The notes: generated from the letters alone by a model not told the origin. A stretch of DNA of 64,000 nt from an uncultured Cohaesibacter sp. (GCF_963676275.1 NZ_OY781091.1:4347001-4411000), one strand, 5' to 3'; numbered from the stretch's first letter, positions 34,021 through 43,975 are shown. Numbers and translations: made by a program.

Positions 34021-34914
34021 ATGCAACCGATCTTCCGCTTTGCTCCCAGCCCCAACGGCGCCCTGCATCTGGGCCATGCCATCTCGGTGCTGATCAATTT
34101 CGAAGCCGCAAGGCGCAGCGGCGGGCGCTTCCTTCTGCGCATCGAGGATATCGACAGGGTTCGCTGCACCGATGACAAGATCGCGCAAATGCTGGACGAT
34201 CTCGAATGGCTCGGAATCCGCTGGGAAGACCCCGTGATGCGGCAATCCGGGCGCTTTGCCTTCTATGGCCAAAGCCTCGAGGCGCTGAAGCATCAGGGCC
34301 TGCTCTATCCCTCCGTGGCGAGCCGCAAGGAAATCCAGCAGGCGGTCAGGAGATGGGAAGAAGAAGAAGGCAGGATCTGGCCACGCGATCCGGACGGCGC
34401 GGCGCTATATCCACGCCAGCTGCTGGCACAAAAGGAAATAGATGATGCAGACGCAGCCTGGCGGCTGGCCATGGACAAGGCCCTGACATCTTTTCCAAAG
34501 CCCCTAAGCTGGCAGGAAAATGGTCCACTGGCTCCAGACCAGCCCCATACAGCCACCATTCCGGCAGCACCAGAACTCTGGGGCGACGTGATTCTGGCGC
34601 GCAGGGATTGCCCCACCAGCTACCATCTTGCCGTTGTGCTCGATGATGCGGCTCAAGGCATCACGCATATTGTCAGGGGGCAGGATCTCTATGCGGCAAC
34701 CGCCCTGCATCGCCTGTTGCAGACCATGCTCGGGCTGCCCGAACCCATCTATCATCATCATCGGCTATTGACCGACATAGAAGGGCACAAGCTCTCCAAG
34801 TCCCGCCAGAGCCTGAGCCTTCAGGCCTTGCGGAAGGATGGCGTCACCCCGGCGGACATCCGAAGACTGATCCGCTGGAGCGACGCTGATCTTGCGGCAT
34901 TCGAGCCCGCTTAA
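34021..34914 (+). CDS. gluQ: Glutamyl-Q tRNA(Asp) synthetase
   Basis: A 297-residue paralogue of the catalytic half of glutamyl-tRNA synthetase. FAPSPNGALHLGHA holds the HIGH motif and GHKLSKSRQS the KMSKS motif; LRIEDIDRVR and the HIVRGQDLYAATALH segment are typical. There is no anticodon-binding domain, consistent with an enzyme that glutamylates queuosine in tRNA-Asp. The zinc-binding Cys residues of the E. coli enzyme are replaced (LLYPSVASRKEI). The track frame extends upstream into alkA, but the FAPSP motif fixes the start at this ATG. It ends four bases into the convergent transporter gene. Confidence 0.88.
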   Translation: MQPIFRFAPSPNGALHLGHAISVLINFEAARRSGGRFLLRIEDIDRVRCTDDKIAQMLDDLEWLGIRWEDPVMRQSGRFAFYGQSLEALKHQGLLYPSVASRKEIQQAVRRWEEEEGRIWPRDPDGAALYPRQLLAQKEIDDADAAWRLAMDKALTSFPKPLSWQENGPLAPDQPHTATIPAAPELWGDVILARRDCPTSYHLAVVLDDAAQGITHIVRGQDLYAATALHRLLQTMLGLPEPIYHHHRLLTDIEGHKLSKSRQSLSLQALRKDGVTPADIRRLIRWSDADLAAFEPA

Positions 34915-35867
34915 TCTCCCATGATGCCGTGGGCAATGGAGATCCAGAAGGGCAAGGTCACCAGACTGACAAGGACCGACAGCGAAATGGTGTTTGCCGA
35001 CAGTCTGTGGCCGACGCCGAAATGGTTGGCCAGCAGATAGGCATTCACGCCCGTCGGGCTGGAAGCACCCAGCAGGATCACCGCGATCCAGGGCGCAGGC
35101 AACGGCAGAATGGTTGCCGTGACCAGATAGAACATGGCCGGAAACGCAACCGTCTTGATGAGAGCCAGCGCCAATCCGTTCAGAAGATCACCCTGCAGCC
35201 CATATTGCCGCATGCTCATGCCCATGGCCATCAATGCGAGCGGCACCGTTACCGGCACAATCCGGTCAATGACAGCGGATGCCAGATCCGGGATCGGCAG
35301 ACCGATAAAGCCCCAGATACCGCCTGCGATAATGCCCAGAATGATCGCATTTTGCAGCAGACCTTTGCCAACCTTCAGCAAAACGGCGCCGAAATGCAGT
35401 TTCTGCCCCGGCTCACGCCCATAAATCTCGACCATGATGGAACTCAAAAGCGTCATGATCGGCAGATGGATCGTCAACAGCATGATGAGCGGTACCAGTG
35501 CATCCTCCCCGAACACTGACGAGATGAGCGGAATAGCCAGTAGCACCAGATTTGAAAAGCCACTGGAAATACCAGCCACGGCCAACACGCTTCCTTCCCT
35601 CCCAAAAAGAAAGCGTGTGACCAGCATGCCAAGGCCAAACATGGCGAAGAGACAAAGGAAGAAGGCACACCATAGAGACCATGGGGCCTGTTCACTCAGA
35701 TTGGCAGTTGCCAGCGAACGGAACATGGTCAGCGGCAGAGGCACGGTGAAGACGAATTTTGACAAGGCAGCGCCGGCTTCTTTCGGAATGAGTCCGGAAA
35801 AGATCAAACCATAGCCGATCGCTATCAAGGCAAAGATGGGGAACACAATATTAAAAATATCGAGCAT
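34911..35867 (-). CDS. AEC-family transporter (auxin efflux carrier type)
   Basis: A 318-residue membrane protein with ten predicted hydrophobic segments in two halves (FNIVFPIFALIAIGYGLIFSGLIPKEA at the start, GASSPTGVNAYLLANHFG near the end). This matches the bacterial auxin efflux carrier family, whose members export organic acids such as malate or malonate. I start it at the ATG with GGAG upstream; the longer frame begins in a region of no coding character. The substrate is unknown. It overlaps gluQ tail to tail. Confidence 0.83.
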   Translation of the reverse strand: MLDIFNIVFPIFALIAIGYGLIFSGLIPKEAGAALSKFVFTVPLPLTMFRSLATANLSEQAPWSLWCAFFLCLFAMFGLGMLVTRFLFGREGSVLAVAGISSGFSNLVLLAIPLISSVFGEDALVPLIMLLTIHLPIMTLLSSIMVEIYGREPGQKLHFGAVLLKVGKGLLQNAIILGIIAGGIWGFIGLPIPDLASAVIDRIVPVTVPLALMAMGMSMRQYGLQGDLLNGLALALIKTVAFPAMFYLVTATILPLPAPWIAVILLGASSPTGVNAYLLANHFGVGHRLSANTISLSVLVSLVTLPFWISIAHGIMGD

Positions 35868-36067
35868 ATAAGAGCTCCGAGAGGAAGGGATCGATCGAGG
35901 ATGCTGCCTCAGGGACACTGGCAAAAGAACCCACTACAAATGACCATTGATCGAAAAGACGAACAGATCGGGGAAAATAGTGTTGGAACCTGCCTGGAAT
36001 ACAGGGCATCATGAAAGATGCGACCGCACTCAAACGAGACAACAGTCTGTGCCTATAGCATAAAAAA

Positions 36068-37198
36068 ATGACAAGAAACAGCCAGCATAACGACACAAAA
36101 AAACAAAAATCGGACAGTTTCCGTCATGATCTGCGCACACATCTGAGCGCCATAGTGTCTCTGACCGATCTTATCCGCAAATCAAGCGACCCGGAAAAGA
36201 CCGCTTCGCTGATTGAAGCGCTGCATTTTGCGGCTGGCAACGCCATGGCCATCGTCGAGGGTGGCGCTGAAATTTTCAAACAACCCCAACAGGACACGAT
36301 CCTGCTCAGTTGCTGGCTGAGAGAGTTTGAAAGCATGGCCGCCATTTTGGCCAATGCCAATGAAGCCCAGTTCAAGCTTCACATCAGTTCCGGGCTGGAA
36401 GCGGCAGCACCCATGGCGCCTGCTCCGGGCTATCTGCATCGCGTGCTGATGCTGTTGCTCGACAATGCCCTCAAATATGCTCACGGCGCGACCATAACCC
36501 TTACCGCGTCGCTGAAATCCGAAACCGTCATGATGCTCACCCTTTGCGATGACGGGCCGGGTTTTGGCGATGAAGACCCCGAATTTCTGTTCGAGCCCTA
36601 TCATCGGGGTCAGGGCCAGCGCACCACCGATGGCAAGGGGCTAGGCCTCTGGAGCGCCCGCCACATCCTCTCGGTGCTGGGAGGCACCATTGAAGCAAGC
36701 AGGAACCCACCGCACGGAGCCTGCTTCCACATCTGCCTGCCCATAGAGGAGGCAGAAACCGGGCAGGCAACGTCAGCTGGGCAAGCCGCAGAGAGCGAGC
36801 AGTCTTCACACAAGCCGCAGGCGGATCATCAGCCCGAGATTCTCATCGTCGATGACAACAGGACCAATCTGCTCATTCTGACCGAAATCCTCAAAGCGCT
36901 GGGTTATCAACCCGTCGCAGCCCAGTCGGGCGAGGAAGCCTTGAGGCTGGTGGAAGATATATCACCAGTGTTGGCCATCCTTGATATTCGCATGGAAGAC
37001 ATGGACGGCTGGGAACTGATCGGGCGCCTGCAACAAAATGCCCAATTCACCGATCTGCCGGTCATGGCGATGTCGGCAGACGACGCCCCGCGCATTATCG
37101 CCCCTTTCAGAGCCTGGCTGCGCCGCCCGATCAATCCGGAGACGCTCTATCATCTGATCCAGTCCTGTCTTGAGGAAAGACAAGGCGCTGCCGGATAA
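36068..37198 (+). CDS. Hybrid histidine kinase with C-terminal receiver
   Basis: A 376-residue soluble kinase. The H-box SFRHDLRTHLSAIVSLTDLI is at residue 19, right at the N-terminus, so there is no sensor domain. The ATPase has LDNALKYAHG, CDDGPGFG and GKGLGLWSARHI. After a glutamine- and serine-rich linker comes a receiver (EILIVDDNRTN, phosphoacceptor in AILDIRMEDMDGWEL). The usual receiver Lys is replaced by an Arg-rich stretch (WLRRPINPETL), so signalling may be altered. Probably a phosphorelay member; partners are not in the neighbourhood. An isolated gene between the transporter and the ecm terminator. Confidence 0.87.
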   Translation: MTRNSQHNDTKKQKSDSFRHDLRTHLSAIVSLTDLIRKSSDPEKTASLIEALHFAAGNAMAIVEGGAEIFKQPQQDTILLSCWLREFESMAAILANANEAQFKLHISSGLEAAAPMAPAPGYLHRVLMLLLDNALKYAHGATITLTASLKSETVMMLTLCDDGPGFGDEDPEFLFEPYHRGQGQRTTDGKGLGLWSARHILSVLGGTIEASRNPPHGACFHICLPIEEAETGQATSAGQAAESEQSSHKPQADHQPEILIVDDNRTNLLILTEILKALGYQPVAAQSGEEALRLVEDISPVLAILDIRMEDMDGWELIGRLQQNAQFTDLPVMAMSADDAPRIIAPFRAWLRRPINPETLYHLIQSCLEERQGAAG

Positions 37199-37261
37199 GC
37201 GCCTTCTCAGCAGCTACAGCGTCAAAAGCTCCGCCCGTTTGGTCGTTCCCCGGCAAATGAA

Positions 37262-37280
37262 AAGGGCCTCAATGGCCCTT
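37262..37280 (-). terminator. Terminator of ecm
   Basis: AAGGGCC-attga-GGCCCTT followed by TTC on the minus strand (TTTT in all), about 90 bases after the mutase stop codon. On the plus strand the stem can also end the hybrid kinase transcript. Confidence 0.7.
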
Positions 37281-37370
37281 CCCCTGTTCAACATCAGATT
37301 TCAAGGCTCCCGGAGCTGGACTGCGCCACGCATATTTGAGCCCGCCCCGGAAAAAGCCCCTTGCCGCCGG

Positions 37371-39389
37371 TCAGGCGACCATCTCGGCGATATTCTTCAT
37401 GATCTCGTTGATCTGGAAATTCTTGGGCGTATAGACCGCAGCCACTCCATAGCCCTTGAGCAATTTCTCGTCCGCCGGTGGAATGATGCCACCGACGACC
37501 ACAGGCACATCCTCCAGTTCGGCCTCCTTCATCAGCTTCATCACATCGCCAACCAAAGCGAGATGCGAACCGGACAGGATCGACAGACCAACCACATGCA
37601 CCCCTTCCTCGAGCGCGGTATTGACGATCTGCTCTGGCGTCAGGCGAATGCCCTGATAGACGACCTCCATGCCAGCATCCCGTGCCCGAACGGCAATCTG
37701 CTCGGCCCCATTGGAATGACCATCCAGCCCCGGCTTGCCAACCAGGATCTTCAGCCGCCGCCCCAGTTTCTGGGAGGCCTTGTTGACCGCTTCGCGAACG
37801 GGGGCGAGATCCTCCCCATCCATGCGGGCAGATTTGCCAACCCCGGTCGGAGCGCGATATTCCCCGAAGACATCACGCAAAACGGCAGCCCACTCGCCCG
37901 TGGTCACCCCGGCCTTGGCGCAGGAAATGGAGGGCTCCATGATATTGGCTCCGGCCACGGCGGCTTCCCGCAAAGCGGTCAGTGCATCTTCCACCGCCAG
38001 ATCGTCACGGCTCTCGCGCCACGCCCGGATCTTGGCAATCGCCTGCTCCTCAACCGCAGGATCAACGGTCAGAATGCCGCTATCCTCGCCGGAAGAAAGC
38101 GGCGAAGGTTCGGTTTCCTGATATTTGTTGACGCCGACGAGAATCTGCTCGCCGCTCTCGATCCCCTCCAGACGCTGGGCGTTGGATTCCACCAGCTTCT
38201 GCTTCATATAGCTCGATTCAATGGCTGAAATGGCCCCGCCCATCTCCTCGATACGGACCATCTCCTCGCGCGCTTCGGCCTTCAGCGCCCGGACCTCGGC
38301 TTCGATGGCGGCAGAGCCGTCAAACAGATCGCCATATTCCAGCAGATCGGTCTCATAGGCCATGATCTGCTGCATGCGCAAAGACCATTGCTGGTCCCAT
38401 GGCCGCGGTAGCCCCAGCGCCTCATTCCATGCCGGCAACTGCACGGCGCGGGCGCGGGCATTCTTGGAAAGCACCACGGCCAGCATCTCGATCAGGATGC
38501 GATAGACATTATTCTCCGGCTGCTGCTCGGTGAGCCCGAGCGAATTGACCTGAACGCCATAGCGGAAGCGGCGATATTTCTCCTCTTCCACCCCGTAGCG
38601 CTCATGGCAGATCTCGTCCCACAATTCCGCAAAGGCGCGCATCTTGCAGATTTCGGTCACAAAGCGCATGCCCGCATTGACGAAAAAGGAAATGCGACCA
38701 ACCGCCTGCGGGAAGTCCTCATCGCTGAGCACCCCGCTTGCCTTAACCGCATCCAGCACGGCAATCGCCGTCGACAGCGCATAGGCCAGTTCCTGCACCG
38801 GCGTCGCCCCCGCCTCCTGCAGATGGTAGGAGCAGACATTCATCGGGTTGAATTTCGGCATGTGGCTATAGGTGAAACCGATAATATCGGTGGTCAGCTT
38901 CAGCGACGGCTTGGGCGGAAAAACATAGGTGCCGCGCGACAGATATTCCTTGATCAGGTCATTCTGTGTGGTTCCGGCCAGCTTAGTTCGGTCCGCTCCC
39001 TGCTCATCCGCCACCGCGATATAGAGCGCCAGCAGCCATGCCGCCGTCGCATTGATCGTCATCGAGGTGTTCATCTGCTCAAGCGGTATCTGGTCGAACA
39101 GTTCGCGCATGTCGCCAATATTGGAAATGGGAACCCCGACCTTGCCCACCTCACCGCGCGCCAGCGGGTGATCCGGATCATAGCCGGTCTGGGTCGGCAG
39201 ATCGAAAGCCACCGACAGACCGGTCTGGCCCTTGGACAGATTCTTGCGATAGAGCTCGTTGGAATCGCGCGCCGTCGAATGCCCGGCATAGGTGCGGAAG
39301 ATCCAAGGGCGATCCTTTTGCTTGCCCGACTTCGGCTTTTTAACACCAGCAGCGTCCATACTTTTGTTGATAGCAGCATCACCACTCAT
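37371..39389 (-). CDS. ecm: Ethylmalonyl-CoA mutase (adenosylcobalamin-dependent)
   Basis: A 672-residue protein of the methylmalonyl-CoA mutase family, single-chain MeaA type. The substrate barrel carries RPWIFRTYAGHSTARDSNELYRKNLSKGQTGLSVAFDLPTQTGYD-type sequence in several motifs, and the C-terminal B12-binding domain has the DxHxxG motif (GLDGHSNGAEQIA), SILSGSH and VVVGGIIP. MeaA/Ecm converts ethylmalonyl-CoA to methylsuccinyl-CoA. The adjacent divergent ccr gene makes its substrate, which favours Ecm over methylmalonyl-CoA mutase. Start chosen at ATG with GGGAGGAG upstream rather than the TTG six codons earlier. Confidence 0.9.
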   Translation of the reverse strand: MSGDAAINKSMDAAGVKKPKSGKQKDRPWIFRTYAGHSTARDSNELYRKNLSKGQTGLSVAFDLPTQTGYDPDHPLARGEVGKVGVPISNIGDMRELFDQIPLEQMNTSMTINATAAWLLALYIAVADEQGADRTKLAGTTQNDLIKEYLSRGTYVFPPKPSLKLTTDIIGFTYSHMPKFNPMNVCSYHLQEAGATPVQELAYALSTAIAVLDAVKASGVLSDEDFPQAVGRISFFVNAGMRFVTEICKMRAFAELWDEICHERYGVEEEKYRRFRYGVQVNSLGLTEQQPENNVYRILIEMLAVVLSKNARARAVQLPAWNEALGLPRPWDQQWSLRMQQIMAYETDLLEYGDLFDGSAAIEAEVRALKAEAREEMVRIEEMGGAISAIESSYMKQKLVESNAQRLEGIESGEQILVGVNKYQETEPSPLSSGEDSGILTVDPAVEEQAIAKIRAWRESRDDLAVEDALTALREAAVAGANIMEPSISCAKAGVTTGEWAAVLRDVFGEYRAPTGVGKSARMDGEDLAPVREAVNKASQKLGRRLKILVGKPGLDGHSNGAEQIAVRARDAGMEVVYQGIRLTPEQIVNTALEEGVHVVGLSILSGSHLALVGDVMKLMKEAELEDVPVVVGGIIPPADEKLLKGYGVAAVYTPKNFQINEIMKNIAEMVA

Positions 39390-39740
39390 GACGGTCTCCT
39401 CCCGCAAAGGCCGCTTGGCACCCCTCCCCTGAAAGATGCATTCCTGTCCGGCTGTCTAAGGATTTTTCCTCACAGCCCAATATAGACAAGGTGTTACGGC
39501 ACTTCCCCCGACGTCTCCCGCCCCCACAGCCCGAAAGCTGCCAGAAGGCAGAGATGGCCATTCTTCGAGCACAGAGTTTCTCTTCGCACACGCAAAAAGC
39601 AAATTGGCAATAAGACTTATATCTTCCGGCCCAATAATTTTGGATAATTTCGCAATCGCACCATAAAATGCTATAAGTTTCGCTAAAATTGCTGCGCTGC
39701 AACATGTGCGTAAAGTTCATTCAGATCGGGAGGAGCATCA
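39390..39740. promoter_or_regulatory. Divergent ecm/ccr control region
   Basis: 351 bp between two ethylmalonyl-CoA pathway genes, AT-rich at 39600-39690. TTTCGCAATCGC and GTTTCGCTAAAATTGC (39650-39700) are possible half-sites of a shared regulator; the hbd upstream region contains the reverse-complement heptamer TTGCGAA. The GGGAGGAG in front of ccr is a strong ribosome binding site. Confidence 0.4.
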
Positions 39741-41027
39741 ATGACCGAGCAATTGCTTGCCCAGGGCACCACAGGTGAGAAAAAGGATCTCTACGAAATC
39801 GGAGAAATCCCGCCATTGGGCCATGTGCCGAAAGAAATGTATGCCTGGGCCATTCGCAGGGAACGTCATGGCCCGCCTGAAAAGTCATTCAAGGTGGAAG
39901 TCGTCCCGACATGGAAGCTCGACAGCCACGAAGTGCTGGTGCTGAACATGGCCGCCGGTGTCAACTATAATGGCATCTGGGCGGGCCTTGGCGAGCCGGT
40001 TTCCGTCTTCGACGTCCACAAGCAGCCCTACCATATTGCCGGATCCGATGCCTCGGGCATCGTCTGGGCCGTGGGCAGCAAGGTCCGAAACTGGAAAGTC
40101 GGCGACGAAGTCGTGATCCATTGCAATCAGGATGATGGCGACGACGAGGAATGCAATGGCGGCGATCCGATGTATTCGCCAACCCAGCGCATCTGGGGCT
40201 ATGAAACCCCCGATGGCTCCTTTGCCCAGTTTTCCAAGGTGCAGGCCCAGCAATTGATGCCGCGGCCCAAGCATCTCACCTGGGAAGAGAGCGCCTGCTA
40301 TGTCCTGACCCTTGCCACCGCCTATCGCATGATGTTCGGCCATATGCCGCATGAATTGAGACCGGGCCAGAATGTGCTGGTCTGGGGAGCCTCCGGCGGC
40401 CTCGGCGTGTTCGGCGTCCAGATAGCCGCAGCAGCGGGTGCCAATGCAATCGGCGTCATTTCCGATGAGAGCAAGCGGGATTTCGTCATGAGCCTGGGGG
40501 CAAAAGGCGTCATCAACCGCAAGGATTTCAACTGTTGGGGCCAGCTCCCCAAGGTCAACTCTCCCGAATATGCCCAATGGTTTGGTGAGGTACGCAAATT
40601 CGGCAAGGCCATCTGGGACATCTCCGGCAAGGGCAAGAATGTCGACATGGTGTTCGAGCATCCCGGCGAGGCGACAATTCCTGTCTCCACCTTCGTCGTC
40701 AAGCGCGGCGGCATGGTGGTCATTTGCGCCGGCACATCGGGCTTCAACCTGACCATGGATGCGCGCTATATCTGGATGCATCAGAAGCGCGTTCAGGGCT
40801 CCCATTTCGCCCATCTCAAGCAGGCCATGGCAGCCAACCAGATGGTGATCAACCGCCAGATTGATCCCTGCCTCTCCGATGTCTTCAGTTGGGACCAGAT
40901 TCCGGCAGCCCACGAATTGATGCTCGGCAACAAGCATCAGCCCGGCAACATGTCCTGCATGGTCAACGCCACCCGCACGGGCTTGAGAACATTGGAAGAA
41001 ACCATCCTTGCAAGCCGCGGCGAATAG
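39741..41027 (+). CDS. ccr: Crotonyl-CoA carboxylase/reductase
   Basis: A 428-residue zinc-less medium-chain dehydrogenase. GVNYNGIWAGLGEPVSVFD, the CNQDDGDDEECNGGDPMYSPTQRIWGYETPDGSFAQF run in parts, the nucleotide-binding WGASGGLGVFGVQIA, and the CO2-binding residues around NRKDFNCWGQLP and HPGEATIP are distinctive of Ccr. It reductively carboxylates crotonyl-CoA to ethylmalonyl-CoA with NADPH, the key step of acetyl-CoA assimilation where isocitrate lyase is missing. It is preceded by a GGGAGGAG ribosome binding site and is divergent from ecm. Confidence 0.95.
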   Translation: MTEQLLAQGTTGEKKDLYEIGEIPPLGHVPKEMYAWAIRRERHGPPEKSFKVEVVPTWKLDSHEVLVLNMAAGVNYNGIWAGLGEPVSVFDVHKQPYHIAGSDASGIVWAVGSKVRNWKVGDEVVIHCNQDDGDDEECNGGDPMYSPTQRIWGYETPDGSFAQFSKVQAQQLMPRPKHLTWEESACYVLTLATAYRMMFGHMPHELRPGQNVLVWGASGGLGVFGVQIAAAAGANAIGVISDESKRDFVMSLGAKGVINRKDFNCWGQLPKVNSPEYAQWFGEVRKFGKAIWDISGKGKNVDMVFEHPGEATIPVSTFVVKRGGMVVICAGTSGFNLTMDARYIWMHQKRVQGSHFAHLKQAMAANQMVINRQIDPCLSDVFSWDQIPAAHELMLGNKHQPGNMSCMVNATRTGLRTLEETILASRGE

Positions 41028-41057
41028 GCCGGGTACACCAGAAACCGATATCAGATT

Positions 41058-41092
41058 GAAGCGGGCGTTTCTCTTTCGAAACTGCCCGCTTC
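41058..41092. terminator. Strong hairpin between convergent ccr and zinc-ribbon gene
   Basis: GAAGCGGGC-GTTTC-tctttc-GAAAC-t-GCCCGCTTC, fourteen base pairs in two segments, 30 bases after the ccr stop. It lacks a strong T-run but is well placed to end both transcripts. Confidence 0.6.
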
Positions 41093-41099
41093 TCACGTT

Positions 41100-41735
41100 T
41101 CAGGACAGCACACCCAATGAATTCAAAAGCAAGTATCCGATAACAACGATTACCGCCAAAACAACGACAAACTTCAAGACCTCTGCCGAGAGATGCAAAA
41201 TATTCTGAAATGCGGCCGTAAGATGCTGGGAAATAAGCATTCCGCCCAGAAAAGCAAGAAAGATCCAGTCCCATGATCCAAGCCACAAGGTTGGCAGACT
41301 TTGATCGATCTCCAGATAGAGCAATAAGGCAGCAGCCAAAGTCCCCCACAACAAACGCCACCAGATCGTAACAGTCCAAAGATCTCCCTGTTTGACTTCG
41401 AAAACCGATGACATGTCGCCAGATTTTCTCCCGGCAGAACCAGATTTCTTTTCCTCTTTGATCTTCTTCTTTCCGGCAGAGACGGCCTTCTTCTCAGCTT
41501 CTTTCTCAGCCCCGAAATCTCGCACCTTGCCATAGCCTGCACAAGCGGGGCACTCTTTCTTGGTATCCTTATGGATATCAAATCCTGATCCGCCGCATAT
41601 AGGGCAAGGTTGATTACCGACTGCACCGTCCCAAATATAGCCGTTTCCTGAGCAACCATCACAAACAAAATTATTTGTATCGATTTTCCCAGAACCATGA
41701 CAGCTGGTGCATTGCACCCAAATTTCATGTCCCAT
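41100..41735 (-). CDS. Membrane protein with four DnaJ-type CxxCxGxG motifs
   Basis: A 211-residue protein. The N-terminal 75 residues contain CTSCHGSG, CDGCSGNG, CPICGGSG and CPACAGYG, the four repeats that bind two zinc ions in DnaJ-type domains. A lysine-rich linker follows (KEAEKKAVSAGKKKIKEEKKSG), then three hydrophobic segments (about 115-210). No J domain is present, so it is not DnaJ itself; it may be a membrane-bound zinc-finger holdase or an assembly factor. The ATG preceded by GAGGT is preferred to the longer frame. Function unknown. Confidence 0.7.
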   Translation of the reverse strand: MGHEIWVQCTSCHGSGKIDTNNFVCDGCSGNGYIWDGAVGNQPCPICGGSGFDIHKDTKKECPACAGYGKVRDFGAEKEAEKKAVSAGKKKIKEEKKSGSAGRKSGDMSSVFEVKQGDLWTVTIWWRLLWGTLAAALLLYLEIDQSLPTLWLGSWDWIFLAFLGGMLISQHLTAAFQNILHLSAEVLKFVVVLAVIVVIGYLLLNSLGVLS

Positions 41736-41852
41736 GAGCACCTCAAACAATAAGTAAACAACAATACCTAAAACTACCTTAGGTTGCACTTCTTATCAAG
41801 TTTACTATTCGGCGAACATTGTTTGAGACAAAAATGATGCTATTTCCCAATC

Positions 41853-42776
41853 TCAGCGATCATTGGCCGCGTCTCCGTGCGCAGGCGCTGTGGCGGGCTC
41901 CCCAGTGTCCTGATCAAGCTTGGTCATCTTGCTGCGCTGGATGCGTCGCCAGCGAATGATCCATGCATTCACCTCTGCGCCATAGAGATAGATCATCGCG
42001 ATGATATGAAGGAAGATCAGGGTCGCCACGACCCCGGCCAGCCCTGCATAGACACGGGCATATTGCGCAAAATGGGAAAGATAATAGGAATAGGCCTCCG
42101 CCGTGGTCCACCACAAGACGAGCGTGGTCAGGGCTCCGGGCCAGAGGTCAGGCCATTCGGTCGTGCGCATCGGCAACCAGCGATGGCTGGCCACCAGAAA
42201 CAGAATCAATATGGGCAGGGCAATCCCCAGCCGAACCACATTGAAGGTCGCCTGAAAATCCTCGAACCATGAAATATGCGGCTTGAGCATATTCCACGCA
42301 ATAGGCGCGAAAAACAGCCCGGCGGCAACGATGATCATCACCACCGTCGCCCCGAAGATCGCCAGCAGGCCCATGGCGCGCCGCGACAGGATCGAGCGCC
42401 TTTCATAATAGCCATAGGCACGATTGAGCCCCTCGCGCAGGCTTTCCACCAGCGAGGTCAGGGTAACAAGAAAGACGATCAGCGAAATGGACAACAGGCT
42501 GCGGGTGCGCTCGGCGATCACCGCATCCACATCGGGTTGAAGGATACTGGCAATCGCATCAGGCAGCAGCAGCGAGAGCAGATCCTGCAACACCCGGCCC
42601 AGCGCGTCCCCTCCGATCCAGACGGAAACACCGGTCAGCAGCAGCAGGAACGGAAAGATCGAAAGCAACATCGAGAAGGCGATATTGCTGGCCAGCGCGA
42701 AGCCATGATTGTCCGAGAACCGCCAGAATATGCGGACCGGCACCACAAGCCATTCCCAAAGACGCATCATGTCCAA
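41853..42776 (-). CDS. YihY/BrkB-family membrane protein
   Basis: A 307-residue inner-membrane protein with six hydrophobic segments. DNHGFALASNIAFSMLLSIFPFLLLLTG and the FLHIIAMIYLYGAEVNAW segment are family hallmarks. It was once annotated as ribonuclease BN, which is not supported. Members are thought to be transporters or exporters; no substrate is known. It ends in a soluble tail rich in Ala and Asp. Divergent from the EamA gene. Confidence 0.85.
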   Translation of the reverse strand: MDMMRLWEWLVVPVRIFWRFSDNHGFALASNIAFSMLLSIFPFLLLLTGVSVWIGGDALGRVLQDLLSLLLPDAIASILQPDVDAVIAERTRSLLSISLIVFLVTLTSLVESLREGLNRAYGYYERRSILSRRAMGLLAIFGATVVMIIVAAGLFFAPIAWNMLKPHISWFEDFQATFNVVRLGIALPILILFLVASHRWLPMRTTEWPDLWPGALTTLVLWWTTAEAYSYYLSHFAQYARVYAGLAGVVATLIFLHIIAMIYLYGAEVNAWIIRWRRIQRSKMTKLDQDTGEPATAPAHGDAANDR

Positions 42777-43090
42777 CTATCCGTACTCGATTTGCACATG
42801 GCAAAACAGAAAAACATAACTTTCATCTCGCTTCATCGATCCGGAAAGATGGGGTGCCCCCTGTCCGGTCTGGACCGCCCGTCGCTGCCATGTGCGCAGC
42901 ATTTATAGGCTTTTGTTCCGAAAAATCAATCCGGCCAAGGGAAAGGCTGTATCACAGGAGCCGCAGGAAAGGCCATGGGGCAAACACCTATTTGCATCAA
43001 AGGCGCATCCCCATTGGACTTTTCCGCCTTCAACAGCTATGAAACTATTTCCAGTTCCCGCCCCGCTCTCTCAACGCGCAAGAAACATCC
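42777..43090. other. Intergenic region between divergent BrkB and EamA genes
   Basis: 314 bp, probably with both promoters. No convincing small gene or structure is visible; the plus-strand frames here lack ribosome binding sites. Confidence 0.4.
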
Positions 43091-43975
43091 ATGACCGCTC
43101 CCCTCTCAGGCCTTCTGTCGAGAATAGCGCCCCTGCTGTTCGTTGTCCTCTGGTCTACCGGCTTTGTCGGTTCGCGCATGGGCGCGCCCTATTCGGAGCC
43201 AATGGCCTTTCTCACCTTGCGCTTCGGCTCGGTCCTGCTGTTGCTGCTGGCCATATCTCTGGTCCAGCGCGCCTGCTGGCCCAATCCCCGACAGGGTTTT
43301 CATGCCTTTGTCTCTGGTTTTCTGATCCACGGCCTTTATCTTTCCGGCGTCTTCTGGGCCATCGATGATGGCATGCCTGCGGGGCTGTTCGCCCTGATGA
43401 CTGGCCTGCAACCTGTCCTTACCGCCTTTTTCGCCCATCTGTTGCTCAGCGAGCGGATAACCCGCAATCACGCCCTTGGCTTTATTCTGGGTCTTGTTGG
43501 CATCTCGATGGTGCTGCTGCCGCGCCTCAGTGCCGGGGCTTTCTCGGTTACTCCGACACAAATTCTCGTCTCCCTTGTGGCTGTGACGGCCATCTCGTTC
43601 GGGACGGTCTATCAGAAGCGCTTTGCTGCCAATCTGGACATGCGTACCGCCACGATCTGGCAATATTGTGCCGCCGCACTCTTTTGTGGCGGCCTCAGCC
43701 TGCTGACGGAAAGCCAGTCCATCATCTGGAGCCCCGATTTCATCTTTGCGCTGGCCTGGCTTGTGCTGGTGCTCTCCATCGGCGCCATCTTCCTGCTGCT
43801 CTGGCTGATCGAACAGGGCGCGGTTTCCAACACCGCTTCGCTTTTCTATCTCGTCCCGGCGGTGACAGCGACCATTTCCTACCTGCTGTTTGCCGAACCG
43901 ATCACCCCGATGCAGGTGCTTGGCATGATCGTCACCGCACTGGGGGTCATTCTGGCCAGCCGTCGCAAAGCCTGA
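43091..43975 (+). CDS. EamA/DMT-family transporter
   Basis: A 294-residue permease with ten membrane segments arranged as two EamA repeats: LLFVVLWSTGFVGSRMGAPYSEPMAFLTLRF begins the first and ISFGTVYQKRFAANLDMRT the second. Drug/metabolite transporters of this group export amino acids or other small metabolites; the substrate cannot be inferred. The C-terminal RRKA is a positive-inside tail. Confidence 0.85.
   Translation: MTAPLSGLLSRIAPLLFVVLWSTGFVGSRMGAPYSEPMAFLTLRFGSVLLLLLAISLVQRACWPNPRQGFHAFVSGFLIHGLYLSGVFWAIDDGMPAGLFALMTGLQPVLTAFFAHLLLSERITRNHALGFILGLVGISMVLLPRLSAGAFSVTPTQILVSLVAVTAISFGTVYQKRFAANLDMRTATIWQYCAAALFCGGLSLLTESQSIIWSPDFIFALAWLVLVLSIGAIFLLLWLIEQGAVSNTASLFYLVPAVTATISYLLFAEPITPMQVLGMIVTALGVILASRRKA

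Noticed and set aside
39885..41096. 403-residue minus-strand frame opposite ccr
   Set aside because: Shadow of a strongly conserved gene; sequence is low in hydrophobic core patterns and matches nothing.
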